Below, one piece after another: positions 24,701-31,831 of a stretch of 64,000 nucleotides of DNA. Position 1 is the first letter of the stretch; every line of letters begins with the position of its first letter. A model generated the notes under the pieces. That model was not told the DNA's origin. It did no database searches and saw only the letters and a program-made list of their open reading frames with translations. Origin of the DNA: Ischnura elegans. Its lineage: Eukaryota > Arthropoda > Insecta > Odonata > Coenagrionidae. Both the position numbers and the translations under genes were made by a program. The stretch is taken from the NCBI RefSeq assembly GCF_921293095.1, contig NC_060249.1, positions 73,729,907-73,793,906 of the forward strand, in the 5' to 3' direction.

Positions 24701-25552
24701 TTTACTTAACTTTCATAATATGTATATTTATAATATTATAAAGTGCGCGTCAATAATTATTTTGTGTAAAATTTAGTTGGCAATTGACATTTAATATCTA
24801 TAGTGTCTTCAATATATACCATACTATGGGTTTTCTCCTATTGTTATCAATTGAATAGTTTTAAATTTCAAACTGAGCATCATTTCGGTACAATCATAGG
24901 GAGCTATAGTAATGCAGTAAATTCTAATATTGTACTTTTATAATTTGGGTGTAAAGTTTGAAGTATTGACTCAATTTTATTCTCCATCAGGGTCCAAGAA
25001 GCAAAGAAAAAACAGGAAGAGAAAAAGAAGTCCCTGACTGTGAAAACATCAAAGAAAGAAGAAGGTGGTCTTGTAAGTGCCCATCTTTCACATAATTTAA
25101 TAAAAGGGGAAAGTTCTAGGTTAACTGCACATTAGAGTTCAGGTTTCCAATTTAATTTATCAATTATCTTCACTACATCTTCTAATATTCCCCTGTTCTC
25201 ATTTGCTGTAACAGAAAAAAAGTTGCCTTTGGATTTTCTATAGTTTTGTTCATATTTGAATTTTGAAAGACAGGATCAATGTCATCAGGTCTTCCAAACT
25301 ATGCTGATACTAAATAGTCACGTTTCATTATTACAATATCGCTAAAGATATTGATTTCAACATTCATCAAATTATTAGTTTTGATCAATGGTATTAATGT
25401 ATGTACTACCTATGTGATTATTTATTTTTAGATAGAAAAATCATATTCATTTATCATGTATCAGTTTAATACCACAGTTATTTCTTTTACAGAAATCCAA
25501 GCTGCAAAAGAAATTACTGAAGTTGGATGAACGGTCAAATTCATTGACCTGA
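533..25552 (+). CDS. capu: cappuccino/FMN2-type formin, 3' 18 exons (5' partial)
   Basis: Spliced gene on the plus strand. The 18 exons join at GT-AG sites and every phase matches, giving about 988 residues to a TGA at 25550-25552. Order in the visible protein: N-terminal region (1-147), charged coiled coil (about 148-217), Ser/Pro/Lys-rich linker, FH1 with runs of 5-8 prolines (about 377-513), FH2 (about 533-950) and a short basic tail. FH2 hallmarks seen are [34 protein letters not shown] and [10 protein letters not shown]. Known for the family: the FH2 dimer nucleates and processively elongates unbranched actin filaments, FH1 feeds profilin-actin, and the tail of Cappuccino/FMN2 formins binds the KIND domain of Spire; roles include oocyte polarity and vesicle transport. 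The start codon and promoter lie upstream of the window. The gene is convergent with the ABCG gene. CpG is depleted along its body. Family assignment is secure; orthology to capu is inferred from FH2 similarity and tail length. Confidence 0.93.
709..1902 (+). other. formin intron, nothing recognised
   Basis: AT-rich intron with GT and AG ends. Short open frames at 885-1079 and 1288-1476 have no recognisable similarity or coding character. No repeat was identified. Confidence 0.7.
1903..2050 (+). CDS. capu: formin exon b (Pro-rich N-terminal segment)
   Basis: Acceptor ctctgacacag and donor GCTG|gtaagg. Encodes [20 protein letters not shown] and onward, then Ser/Pro-rich sequence. Phase 0 in, one base (G) out, which pairs exactly with the exon at 4129. 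Confidence 0.8.
2705..3277. mobile_element. hAT-like outer element (host of nested MITE)
   Basis: The ends read CAGTGGCAGTGCTAG and the inverted CTATAGCCACTG. Both ends also carry a related CCCACCCA segment further in (around 2746 and 3247), which supports one element interrupted by the 2807-3087 MITE. The flanking 8-mers (ctgttaag, ctggtgtt) do not match, so the target duplication is not visible. Non-coding. Confidence 0.45.
2807..3087. mobile_element. hAT-type MITE, family A copy 1
   Basis: Begins CAGTGGTGTAACTACGGGG and ends CTAGTTACACCACAT, imperfect terminal inverted repeats. Flanked by a perfect 8-bp duplication GTCCAAAG (2799-2806 and 3088-3095), the signature of hAT insertion. It is homologous along its length to 39646-39909. 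It has G-rich and C-rich sub-terminal tracts and no transposase. The open frame crossing it is not a gene. Confidence 0.85.
3096..4128 (+). other. remainder of formin intron b-c
   Basis: AT-rich intron. The first part to about 3277 belongs to the outer repeat. Two minus-strand open frames (3266-3460, 3476-3688) look random. Ends at the acceptor cctaaag before 4129. Confidence 0.6.
4129..4248 (+). CDS. capu: formin exon c (acidic linker)
   Basis: Acceptor tgtcctaaag and donor CAAG|gtggga. Phase matches both neighbours (two bases in, one out). Encodes [20 protein letters not shown] followed by an acidic [18 protein letters not shown] stretch. The motifs are weak, but phase closure with exons b and d and the coding-like composition support it. 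Confidence 0.72.
4249..6732 (+). other. formin intron with foldback element
   Basis: Very AT- and T-rich intron. The only structure seen is the foldback element at 6119-6345, listed separately. Only one CpG is seen in the block 5041-5640. Confidence 0.7.
6119..6345. mobile_element. foldback element with hammerhead-like arms (Penelope-like pLTR remnant)
   Basis: Nearly perfect inverted arms at about 6119-6193 and 6224-6300, a ~30-bp loop, then a ~45-bp unpaired tail. Flanked by an 11-bp duplication AGTACTGTGTA (6108-6118 and 6346-6356). The minus strand of the left arm reads CTGATAA, a GACG/CGTC stem, GAAAC, then TAGTA, close to a hammerhead ribozyme core. Penelope-like elements are known to carry such motifs in their terminal repeats, so this is inferred to be a non-autonomous Penelope-like derivative. 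Confidence 0.6.
6733..6941 (+). CDS. capu: formin exon d (coiled coil)
   Basis: Acceptor cattttacag and donor GAG|gtacgt. Encodes [19 protein letters not shown] and continues as a charged, heptad-like helix ([20 protein letters not shown]). A coiled coil before FH1 is typical of FMN-family formins and may support dimerisation or partner binding. Phase fits both sides. Confidence 0.88.
6942..7613 (+). other. formin intron, nothing recognised
   Basis: AT-rich intron from donor gtacgt to acceptor cactttcag. No repeat or coding signal seen. Confidence 0.7.
7614..8559 (+). CDS. capu: formin exon e (linker and FH1)
   Basis: Largest exon, 946 nt, acceptor gcactttcag, donor ACAA|gtgagc. The first half is a Lys/Ser/Glu/Pro-rich linker. 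The second half is FH1, with about a dozen runs of 5-8 prolines separated by short spacers such as MPGMGG. FH1 binds profilin-actin and feeds monomers to FH2. The DNA is GC-rich and locally repetitive, unlike the flanks. The open frame continues past 8559 to 8762, but the donor and phase place the exon end at 8559. Confidence 0.92.
8089..8500 (+). repeat. FH1-coding imperfect tandem repeat (Pro-rich)
   Basis: Imperfect repeats of roughly 33-36 bp encoding [16 protein letters not shown] units. The C-rich strand makes long open frames on the opposite strand too (Gly-rich), which are shadows. Confidence 0.8.
10374..10610. mobile_element. foldback element with CTGAAGA/GAAAC arms (Penelope-like pLTR remnant)
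   Basis: Inverted arms 10407-10500 and 10513-10606 with a 12-bp loop, preceded by a ~33-bp unpaired tail. Flanked by CAACATCT at 10366-10373 and 10611-10618. On the plus strand from 10522: CTGAAGA, then CGGGAGC pairing with GCGCCCG (one mismatch), then GAAAC, then GTC, matching the hammerhead layout. CpG-rich inside a CpG-poor intron, so probably a recent insertion. Confidence 0.62.
11281..12195 (+). mobile_element. Penelope-like retroelement remnant with GIY-YIG endonuclease fragment
   Basis: Inverted 62-bp termini (11281-11342 and 12134-12195), both containing ccatggt and gatctaataaatatt in opposite orientation. Inside, 11404-11495 reads [20 protein letters not shown] then KFKERLKEH. After a frameshift, about 11527-11660 reads KHLIDKGH and [20 protein letters not shown]. 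These are the GIY and C-terminal blocks of the GIY-YIG endonuclease at the end of Penelope-like ORFs. The reverse transcriptase is absent. Next comes a pyrimidine-rich stretch, then a GAGGATGAC..GAAACC motif near the right end. Dead copy. Confidence 0.7.
13688..13708 (+). CDS. capu: candidate 21-nt microexon between FH1 and FH2
   Basis: Flanked by cttggtag and CCCAG|gtaaggg. It is symmetric: it takes the A left by the FH1 exon and leaves one base, so including it keeps frame and adds seven residues (MAPGFVP, then V in place of M before LRKQ). It may be alternatively spliced. Only splice-site strength, phase and a plausible peptide support it. Confidence 0.35.
14950..15037 (+). CDS. capu: formin exon f (FH2 start, lasso)
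   Basis: Acceptor ccttttcag and donor ATTG|gtaagg. Encodes [20 protein letters not shown] and VTTPAPDW. The [10 protein letters not shown] motif is the conserved FH2 lasso with the isoleucine needed for actin nucleation in the family. Confidence 0.92.
15964..16907. mobile_element. CpG-rich ~944-bp insertion, unclassified, with SINE-like segment
   Basis: Starts CTTACGGTCAGGCCGACA. The reverse complement of its end reads CTTACGGTTGGACCCAGA, a candidate terminal inverted repeat (about 13 of 18). CpG density is far above the surrounding intron, which suggests a young insertion. Contains the tRNA-like segment at 16424-16495. No clear target duplication or coding capacity was seen. Confidence 0.4.
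16424..16495 (+). repeat. tRNA-like SINE head
   Basis: An A-box-like stretch TGGTGTAGTGGTTAGCGT followed 30 bp later by a B-box-like GTTCGGTCCTCCC. It resembles a tRNA gene but the arms do not pair well, so a tRNA-derived SINE is preferred over a functional tRNA. Confidence 0.5.
17076..17232 (+). CDS. capu: formin exon g (FH2)
   Basis: Acceptor actcattgcag and donor CAGCAG|gtaaat. Encodes [19 protein letters not shown] and [16 protein letters not shown], the linker/knob part of FH2. Phase 2 in (TG|T), 0 out. Confidence 0.92.
17233..18321 (+). other. formin intron, nothing recognised
   Basis: AT-rich intron without recognised repeats or coding signal. Confidence 0.65.
18322..18409 (+). CDS. 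capu: formin exon h (FH2)
   Basis: Acceptor tcaaatag and donor AATG|gtgagt. Encodes [20 protein letters not shown] then HVDFSEIEN. The KRSQNVGI motif is an FH2 signature. Confidence 0.93.
18410..19397 (+). other. formin intron with repeat debris
   Basis: Contains a C-rich repeat piece ending in a 'ggatccacctctgg' type terminus at about 18960-19050. Immediately after comes a Penelope/hammerhead-like motif (19052-19085). The rest is AT-rich. Confidence 0.5.
19052..19085 (+). repeat. hammerhead-like motif, Penelope pLTR-type fragment
   Basis: Reads CAGATGA, GGCT..AGCT stem, GAAACGTTGT. One base differs from the CTGATGA core. No inverted partner arm is nearby. Probably a truncated terminal repeat of the same broad class as 6119-6345 and 10374-10610. 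Confidence 0.4.
19398..19459 (+). CDS. capu: formin exon i (FH2)
   Basis: Acceptor tcaattacag and donor GTG|gtaagc. Encodes [20 protein letters not shown]. Phase fits both sides. Confidence 0.92.
19557..19636 (+). CDS. capu: formin exon j (FH2)
   Basis: Acceptor ccaatacag and donor AACA|gtatgt. Encodes [20 protein letters not shown] and PLDKPEQ. The LDKPEQFLYEL junction with the next exon is typical of FMN-type FH2. Confidence 0.92.
19723..19852 (+). CDS. capu: formin exon k (FH2)
   Basis: Acceptor attaatttt ag and donor GAG|gtatgt. Encodes [20 protein letters not shown] and a helix ending MKLTCE. Confidence 0.93.
20185..20379 (+). CDS. capu: formin exon l (FH2 core)
   Basis: Acceptor ttctttccag and donor AAG|gtcaga. 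Contains the most conserved FH2 block: [20 protein letters not shown] then [15 protein letters not shown]. 65 codons, phase 0 on both sides. Confidence 0.96.
20380..22358 (+). other. formin intron with C-rich repeat
   Basis: Holds the repeat at 20694-20900 and a polymorphic-looking C/G-rich region to about 21360. From about 21800 to 22200 it is extremely AT-rich. No coding signal. Confidence 0.6.
20694..20900. repeat. dispersed repeat, copy 1 (partner at 46019-46245)
   Basis: Shares an ordered series of segments with 46019-46245: tgggccc/tggcccc, gcggcgagggt, ccctatccc, tcatcgtggcgatgcctcctatcc-like, gcacgggcgtat, tggttcccgg. It is C-rich and non-coding. The element type was not determined. 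Confidence 0.55.
22359..22488 (+). CDS. capu: formin exon m (FH2)
   Basis: Acceptor cacattcctcag and donor TCAA|gtatgt. Encodes [20 protein letters not shown] and [17 protein letters not shown]. The LPVPEP/FEDI pattern matches FMN2-type FH2. Confidence 0.92.
23044..23304. mobile_element. hAT-type MITE, family B copy 1
   Basis: Begins CAGTGGTGCCAACTCCATGG and ends GTCAGCACCCCTG. Flanked by a perfect 8-bp duplication CCCAGGAG (23036-23043 and 23305-23312). It is 261 bp, the same length as its homologue at 58632-58892, with high identity throughout. Non-autonomous. Confidence 0.88.
23333..23500. mobile_element. degraded PIF/Harbinger-type MITE fragment
   Basis: Starts TTAGGGCTGTTTTACAC and contains CAATCTGACGTATGTACGAAGG. 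The latter matches, in reverse, the interior of the MITE at 45276-45509 (CGCACGTACGTCAGATTGCG), as does cctgttctaatt. The right terminus is not recognisable. Confidence 0.5.
24110..24202 (+). CDS. capu: formin exon n (FH2)
   Basis: Acceptor tttatttag and donor AAAG|gtttgt. Encodes [20 protein letters not shown] and [10 protein letters not shown]. Phase fits both sides. Confidence 0.92.
24287..24338 (+). CDS. capu: formin exon o (FH2)
   Basis: Acceptor gttttttacag and donor AGAA|gtaagt. Encodes [18 protein letters not shown]. 52 nt. Phase fits. Confidence 0.9.
24448..24600 (+). CDS. capu: formin exon p (FH2 end, post helix)
   Basis: Acceptor tttaatgcag and donor GAGAA|gtatgt. Encodes [20 protein letters not shown] and [20 protein letters not shown], the C-terminal FH2 helices. 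Confidence 0.93.
24601..24990 (+). other. formin intron, nothing recognised
   Basis: AT-rich intron between the last FH2 exon and the tail exon. Confidence 0.7.
24991..25072 (+). CDS. capu: formin exon q (basic tail helix)
   Basis: Acceptor tctccatcag and donor CTT|gtaagt. Encodes [20 protein letters not shown] then KKEEGGL. Lys/Glu-rich continuation of the post helix leading into the tail. Confidence 0.9.
25073..25492 (+). other. last formin intron, nothing recognised
   Basis: AT-rich intron without repeats or coding signal. Confidence 0.7.
25493..25552 (+). CDS. capu: formin terminal exon r (Spire-binding type tail)
   Basis: Acceptor tcttttacag. Encodes [19 protein letters not shown] then TGA. 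The basic, short C-terminus resembles the formin-Spire interaction sequence of Cappuccino/FMN2, where basic residues contact the Spire KIND domain; the binding role is inferred. Confidence 0.88.
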   Translation, partial: KSKLQKKLLKLDERSNSLT

Positions 25553-25880
25553 CAAGAGTAATGATCACCAAAAGACTGCTACTTACCAGAATGATATTTT
25601 TGTTATTGCTGATGCGAGGGTTGTACTCTATGTTGCTGCTCAGAGTACTTGAATTTTAATGGATAAGCAAATGTACATAGCATTATCTCTATAACTTGTG
25701 GTGCTGTGAACACTATGTTCACCTAGAAGACAGAAATGTTCTTCTAGATCTGTGATCAGTGCTTGAGGACTATGTGATTAGATGTGGTAATTAATTCAAT
25801 TGAATTATAAATGCAGCAGCAGACAATTCATCTCCATGATTTCCTCAGCAATTAAGGAATAAACAGCTGGGACATACTGT
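25553..25880 (+). other. capu: formin 3'UTR (minimum extent)
   Basis: Follows the TGA. The first canonical AATAAA lies at 25858-25863, so cleavage near 25880 is plausible. Another AATAAA at 27020-27025 could end a longer form. Confidence 0.5.
25858..25863 (+). terminator. polyadenylation signal AATAAA
   Basis: Canonical hexamer 306 nt after the formin stop codon, in the right orientation. Confidence 0.5.
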
Positions 25881-27065
25881 GTACATATTAATACTGCCGT
25901 AAATCCGTTGGCTGGTCTCCATTCAGCTTTCAAATCATATGGACCTTTCATGATTGCTGACTGCATGAAGAATTGTTCCTGTCCAAAATTACATCAAGTT
26001 AAACCTTTTTAAGACTAGCTATTTCAGATTGAGGACCTACAAGAAAAGTTATATTATTATCAGAAGGTATTAGAGAGTGATTTATTAAATGCAGCACACA
26101 CATTATAAATGTGTTTATGGTACGCTGTAAACAGCTCATTGAGCAGTTATGTAAACTAAAAATTTTTATTGACCATCTATTCACAGGTATCTGCTCGACA
26201 TTTTTTTAATGAAATAATACTGTTGAATATTTTTATACTCATACTCATAATTATACATCCTCATGCCATAATAATCAAGAACAAAGCTCAAATCATTATA
26301 GCATTTGAATATAATTACTAAGTTATTGGAAAGATAATTCGGCGCTAATTAGTTTAAAAAAAAGTACAAGAAAATATTGAAACCCAAAAATGCTGAACCA
26401 TGTTTTAGCTTTATTGAGTGTATGTTTAATAACAACTTGAACAGCATTTAGCAATTATTTGGTTTCAGTATTTTTGTATGCTAAAGATGAAAATGTTTTA
26501 TCTTAATTAAATATTTGATTCAAGATAGATTCAGAAAATTTCAGACACTTGCCAGGTTCTGTAGACATGAAGGGAATGCGTAAGAGGATATATTTCTCTG
26601 CCAATATTGTTATAGTCTATTGCTGGTGCATATATAATGCATGTCAAATTATTTCCTTGTTTTTTCATATTTTAAGTATATCATATAGGCACAGGAAACA
26701 AAAATTGCACAATTGTGAATTGGGTATGAATTGAACTTTCATTGCACAAAGTATTTTTTGGGTATCAATTTCATTTTGATGCATCATTCAAAAATTATTT
26801 ATGAGAGTAAGTACTGTAAAATCAAGTCTATTTTCATGTTTTCTGCATCTGTGAATTTAATTCCAAATTTTCACAATGCACTGTGGCATTTTGTTGTGAG
26901 GAAGGGTGCTTTTTCCCTGAACATCGAAAAACTAGTCTGGAAATAATTTTTAGAAATTGTAAATAGTTATTTATACTAATTTTGTAATAATTTGAAAAAA
27001 TAATGCATATGACTACACAAATAAATTTATTTTCCATGACTCTGTTGTATGAGTATGACCTTTAT
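25881..27065. other. AT-rich intergenic or extended 3'UTR
   Basis: No recognisable gene. Open frames at 26549-26734, 26731-26946 and 26834-27037 are short and AT-driven. It may be a long formin 3'UTR ending near the AATAAA at 27020. Confidence 0.5.
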
Positions 27066-27440
27066 CTCACCTTACCCATTAGGCCACTCAAGCATCAGAA
27101 GTTCTTTGGCCTTGCCAATAGCACCTGGCCGCCTCTCTCGATCCTGTATCCAAGCGACTTCTGCTCCAACTCTTCTGATGTCTTTTATGATTTGATCCTT
27201 CCAGCAAAGTCATGGCTGTCCCAAAGGTCGCTTTTCTCTCGGTAATCCTGATACAGTTATTATTATTGTGGTATCTTCTCTCCTCGATAAATGGCCTGCG
27301 CCCAACTGAGTCTTCTGTTTTCGACTCGTGCTACTGCATCTGGCTCTTTGTATAGCTCTGGTAGTTCTTTGTTTGTTCAGATCCTCCATGTTCCATCATC
27401 ATTTATTGGCCAAAAAATTTATCTTAAAATTTTATTTTCA
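27066..27440 (-). pseudogene. non-LTR retrotransposon ORF2 C-terminus, decayed
   Basis: On the minus strand, across frameshifts and stops: FENKILR..FWPINDDGTWRI, ELPELYKEPDAVARVENRRL, SWAQAIYRGE, then DIRRVGAEVAWIQDRERRPG and GKAKELLMLEWPNG before a stop near 27068. This order (W-R-I, E-L-Y, R-L-W-G-H-like, then A-Q-D-R) is the C-terminal hallmark of Jockey/RTE-type reverse transcriptase ORFs. No intact frame remains. Confidence 0.75.
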
Positions 27441-28349
27441 AACACTATTAGCTTTTTTTCAGTATGCTTTGACATATTTCATATTTCTCCCATATTTCTC
27501 ACCCATAGAAGATAGCAGGTTGTATAATTGTTTTAATATCCATAATTTGGTCATTCTTGAGAACAGTATGATTTTTAAAAGCCCTCATAAAGCCCTGCAG
27601 CATCTTAACATCTTTATGATGCTTGTCATTGAAAATGTTACCAAGGTTATAATGATTTTAAAATTTTTAAATTCACTGCAAATGCTCAGACTTATAAATA
27701 TGAATCAGTATTTTAGTTCCAATTTTTCATTAGTAAATTTTCCTGAATGTTTTAAGAGTCAAGATTTCTGTAGCCATGTTTGCCTTACTGAGTTTGAAGT
27801 GATATACAAATTATTCTGTCCTTTATATCCTTATGAATTATATTTAAATTTTTGGTGAGATGAGAATGAGGTAAACCAGTAACTAAAATTTCTTTATGAA
27901 TCTACCACCATTTATTGTGATATTTTTCACTCTATAATACCTATTAATGTGGTATATTCAAGCCTCCCAGGATGAACGGCAGTGAAATTCACATTTATTC
28001 CAAGATATAGCGACACGAGGGGATATGGGCTTCCTGGTAGCCATTATCTAAAGTGAACCCTATTCTAGTGCTACTGCTGTGCATGGTGGTGTGTATGGTA
28101 TAGAGTGAGTTTCTACAAGGTCATTCACTGATATCCAAAATTGAAATTTATTTATTTAATTTGCTATATGGTACGGAAATATGCTTTATAACGAAAAACA
28201 AATATTCTCGTTTCTCAGCCATTCTTTAGTAAATTTCAAGTATATAGACATAAAAGATGCTGCCCCCTCTTCATTGTTGAGTTGGTTACATTATCAGAGT
28301 TAAGTTTCATTTACTTGTTCAGGAAGAACATTTGATTGAGATGTGGAAC
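27441..28349. other. intergenic, possible further decayed retroelement
   Basis: The 27441-27560 part may continue the minus-strand retroelement. Beyond that it is AT-rich and nothing is recognised. Confidence 0.5.
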
Positions 28350-28568
28350 TCGTCCTTATAAGCAATGAGGTTTGCCAAAGATGCTCTATATATGTAGATT
28401 GGCTTGTAATTCTTTTGATTGATTGAATTGATACATAATCATATTTGAAGAATCAATCAGATGAGTGATTCAATTTTTTTTTGTTATTGAAGTTCGCATT
28501 CTGTTCTTTAAAGATTTCTTCTATTTTTTTAAAGATTTATCCTTGTATGGTAAGCAACCCACCTCACT
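28350..28568. repeat. intergenic direct repeat, copy 1
   Basis: Shares with 29318-29519, in order: aagcaatg, ttgg..taattct, agaatcaatca, gtgattca-T run, aagttc, ttattcttgt/ttatccttgt, and ggtaagcaacccacctcact. Divergent copies in the same orientation. Confidence 0.65.
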
Positions 28569-29317
28569 AAGCCCATGTCGTTCTGCACGCAAAGCTGAGA
28601 ATCGTGTCTTTACTGACTCAACTACGTCCTGCAGTAGATCTAAAATTGGAAAATGAAGGGGTGAATTTTCATCAAATATTTATTTTAATTTTTTTAGTCT
28701 ATTATTTATCTGATCAATGGCTGCTTCTGCATTTATGAGCATAGAGCTCATAAGAGGATAAACAAATATGAATCATGTGAGGCCCTTGCCTAGAAGCAGC
28801 TGAGAAGTAGTAACATGTTTCGCTTGAGTCCATTATGCCATCAGCTTATCTGAAAAGGGTTGAAGCATGAGATTTTTTTAATCACGGCTATCTCATGAAG
28901 AAAGTATAAACGTATGGAAATATCAGTACATATGTAACTCTTTAATTTTTGAAAACTATCACAGTCGGCAATATTTCAAGAAGTTTCCAGTAACAGATTG
29001 AAGAACAGAAAAATGCCTTCTTTTTCTAACTCTATATTGTAATCGGTAATACTGAAAAATTGGTGAATGAGTGGAGTAATGGAGTTAATAAAGTGGAGTA
29101 AAGGAATAATGGAGTTGCAACTGCGTGAGTTACAAATGAAAGTAGAGTCAAACCAGTCTTAAAATTGTTGACTAATGTTGATGATGATGGCGTATGTATT
29201 ATTTAATTGAAATATCTTGTGAAAATTCGAGTCATTTCATATTTCGAAATCATGGAAATGTGGTCACGTGGACTACAAGCATGAAAAAGTTGCTGGCACC
29301 TCCTCTAGAGATTGATG
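28569..29317. other. intergenic spacer between direct repeats
   Basis: AT-rich. Includes a short internal repetition (gtggagtaatggag / gtggagtaaaggaataatggag around 29070-29115). No gene seen. Confidence 0.5.
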
Positions 29318-29519
29318 CTTTGTTCTTTACAAGCAATGGGATTTTCCAAAAATACTGCATATAAATTGGCAGATAATTCTGTGAAGTAACCAGTACATGA
29401 CTGCATTTGTAGAATCAATCACATGTGTGATTCATTTTTTTTAATAGATATCCAAGTTCACATTTAATTCTTAAATTTTTTGAGGCTTTATTCTTGTGTG
29501 GTAAGCAACCCACCTCACT
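29318..29519. repeat. intergenic direct repeat, copy 2
   Basis: Partner of 28350-28568, about 960 bp downstream; see that entry. Both copies end at the same ggtaagcaacccacctcact word, after which the sequences diverge. Confidence 0.65.
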
Positions 29520-30229
29520 CCTACCCCCACCCCAGGAAAAGTTCAGCTATCTACCTAATAACATATCGCAGACTGACCACAGAGTTCTCCGTGTTTGGCA
29601 CCCTTAAGGCTCCCGGATACCTTGACCAAAATCTACGCTGCAGACGTCTGGGCAGATTCGTCTGAGGCCTCTGTTATTCTATGCACATAGCATTTGAATG
29701 CTTATTTACGAAGAAGAAACATGAATATTTAAAAAGATCGTCGTAATTTTTCATTTCTCGTTTTTCACGCTGCAATATTGCCGAGGACCAGTCACTGAGA
29801 TCTACATGTTTTCTCATGCGATAACGAAACTTATCCTGTTTCTTTTAATATTGATTACCTGTATGTACTCCCATTTGCCTGTAGAGTGTTAGAGAATGTC
29901 CTTTAAATGATTTAGATAAGTTTCATAGCATTCAAATTTTGAATTTTTAGGTGAATGTAATTCACTTTAGAGATTTATGACTTGTATGAATCAAAGTTCA
30001 CCAAGTCACAACGTGGGAAAAAAACTCAACTAAGTATGTATTACTTTTTTCAATACAGTAACTGTATAATGTCTCCAGCAGTTTCTTAGGTAATAAGGAA
30101 GAGCTATAATCGGATGGTTCTTTTTCAATCAGTGCTTATACAAAATCAGTTTGTCAGTAATTCTCTGATTGCCTAATGCACATGTGGCGGCGTAAAGTGA
30201 ACACTGAATATATTGTTTCTGGATGCATA
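29520..30229. other. intergenic, nothing recognised
   Basis: AT-rich to mixed composition with no supported gene. Confidence 0.5.
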
Positions 30230-30450
30230 TTTACCCCAGGCCTTCACATGTCCTTACGGGTGTACAGACAGCGCTACCCAGATGTTGAGCAAACTAGGCT
30301 GGGAGCCGCTGGAGACTCGGAGGCTGTGCGCTAAGCTTAGATTGCTTGAACGATTGAGAATAGATACATATCTTTACGAGCGACACGGAGAACGTAATAT
30401 TGGAGCCACACTATATGTCCAGGTCCTACAGAAGCGATATGTAGCTTAAA
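30230..30450 (+). pseudogene. non-LTR retrotransposon ORF2 C-terminal fragment
   Basis: Plus strand reads TDSATQMLSKLGWEPLETRR then LCAKLRLLERLR. After a frameshift it reads NVILEPHYMSRSYRSDM and a stop. The pattern 'SVT.ML..LGWEPLETRR ... PHYISRSYRSD' is the C-terminal end of many arthropod non-LTR reverse transcriptase ORFs. Truncated and frameshifted. Confidence 0.75.
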
Positions 30451-31414
30451 GCTTTTTTAAATTTAAATGCCCATTCCCACTCGAAGAGATTCGATTTAAA
30501 TACCTGGTTTGCAATGTGTTAAAATGAATACATAATGGAAATAACATAAATGTGATACATGCTCATCCTACTCATTCTTTTATTTACTTGTGCAGTGAAA
30601 GAATTCAGCATAAAAAATTATGCTGTCCAAGACTTTTGTGGGCCCCTTATTGATCCAGGAGCAAGGGAGGGGTTGATGGGGACACTTCTCCTCCCCTAGG
30701 GACTAAAAATGAATTGTACATTTGAAATTGGAGGGGTTAGATACCCCTTACTCCTCATTAAGCCTACACAGTATCGTATCATATTAGTAAGTTTGCAATA
30801 CAACCCAAAGACTATCCTTTATCTCCCACTGACCCTTATCCCCAAATTGCTGCTACAAGGAGGAAGCCCAACCGTGATTGCGAGGGAGCTCAGCACATCG
30901 TGGATTCCACATTGCCTGGTAGGACACAGTAGCAACCTTCGTTGATCGTTGTAAAAAGGAGTGAAAACATAATTAATTACTATAATTAGGTTTCACCCCA
31001 TCTCCTTCCCTCCAAATGTCATTTTTCATTCATAAAAAATGGAAAAACATCCATGTATCAGCTCTAAACCCCTGATATGGATGTGATATCCATGTAACCA
31101 GGCTCTAGGTGTTACTGTGAATGTTCAGTGTGCATAAGAAGGTCAAGGCTGGGGCTTGGTACTATTGATGGGTGTCTTTCTAAGGAAAAGGGAAATATAA
31201 TACAAGAGCAAACAATTATTACCTCTTTAATGACAATAATACAAATAGTGAAATCACAGATAATTTATGTACAAAAATATAATTTAGTGTAATATTTATG
31301 CAAACATTTACACATTTCTTAAAAAAACATATGTATAACAAAATAGGCCAAAGGTACATCATTCACATTCTCAGAGCATCAGGGACAAAATGTCTGTGTT
31401 TTTTTTACATTTTT
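30451..31414. other. convergent intergenic end, ABCG 3'UTR side
   Basis: Contains a C/G-rich repeat-like patch at about 30640-30960. The part next to 31415 is likely the ABCG 3'UTR on the minus strand. The only hexamer-like signal seen there is ATTAAA (minus) at 31226-31231. Confidence 0.4.
31226..31231 (-). terminator. possible ABCG polyadenylation signal (ATTAAA)
   Basis: Variant hexamer on the minus strand about 185 nt past the ABCG stop. It is weak in an AT-rich context. Confidence 0.25.
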
Positions 31415-31831
31415 TCACCTTGAGAAGAACTTCTTCAAAATATAAACCAACCTGATATTCGGCTTATTCACTGACAATCTCCACTTCAAGGCAAGAAATG
31501 CAATCAACCGACATAAAACTCCTAAAAATATCAACAGCAAAATTGGACTCCATATACTTCCGGAGAATTGCCCATTTTCTTCTAGATCCAAGTAACGTAT
31601 TAAAGTAGCAGGATCCTTGTACACACAAAATTGCCTCCTCACAGAAGGACACTGGAGTTTCCCTCGGCCAGAGCCATACAGAGCCTTAATTAAACCTATG
31701 AAGCTGGGACGCATGAAACTTGTGTGAATGAGAAGTTTCATGGGCAATCCAACCTGGCGAGCATAATCAATTCCATGGATTGCAAAGCACAAGAGAGTAG
31801 CCATACACAATGGACCCATGGCAGCTCCATT
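31415..31831 (-). CDS. ABCG terminal exon (last helices and stop)
   Basis: Acceptor (minus) ctattcacag. Encodes [20 protein letters not shown], then the extracellular loop with [20 protein letters not shown] and the last helix [20 protein letters not shown], ending ILKKFFSR and stop. Conserved cysteines in the loop fit ABCG proteins. Confidence 0.9.
   Translation of the reverse strand, partial: NGAAMGPLCMATLLCFAIHGIDYARQVGLPMKLLIHTSFMRPSFIGLIKALYGSGRGKLQCPSVRRQFCVYKDPATLIRYLDLEENGQFSGSIWSPILLLIFLGVLCRLIAFLALKWRLSVNKPNIRLVYILKKFFSR

Noticed and set aside
27328..27858. 176-codon plus-strand open frame rich in Phe/Leu
   Set aside because: It begins at a non-ATG codon, runs antisense to a decayed retrotransposon (minus strand) and looks AT-driven. 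No family motifs.
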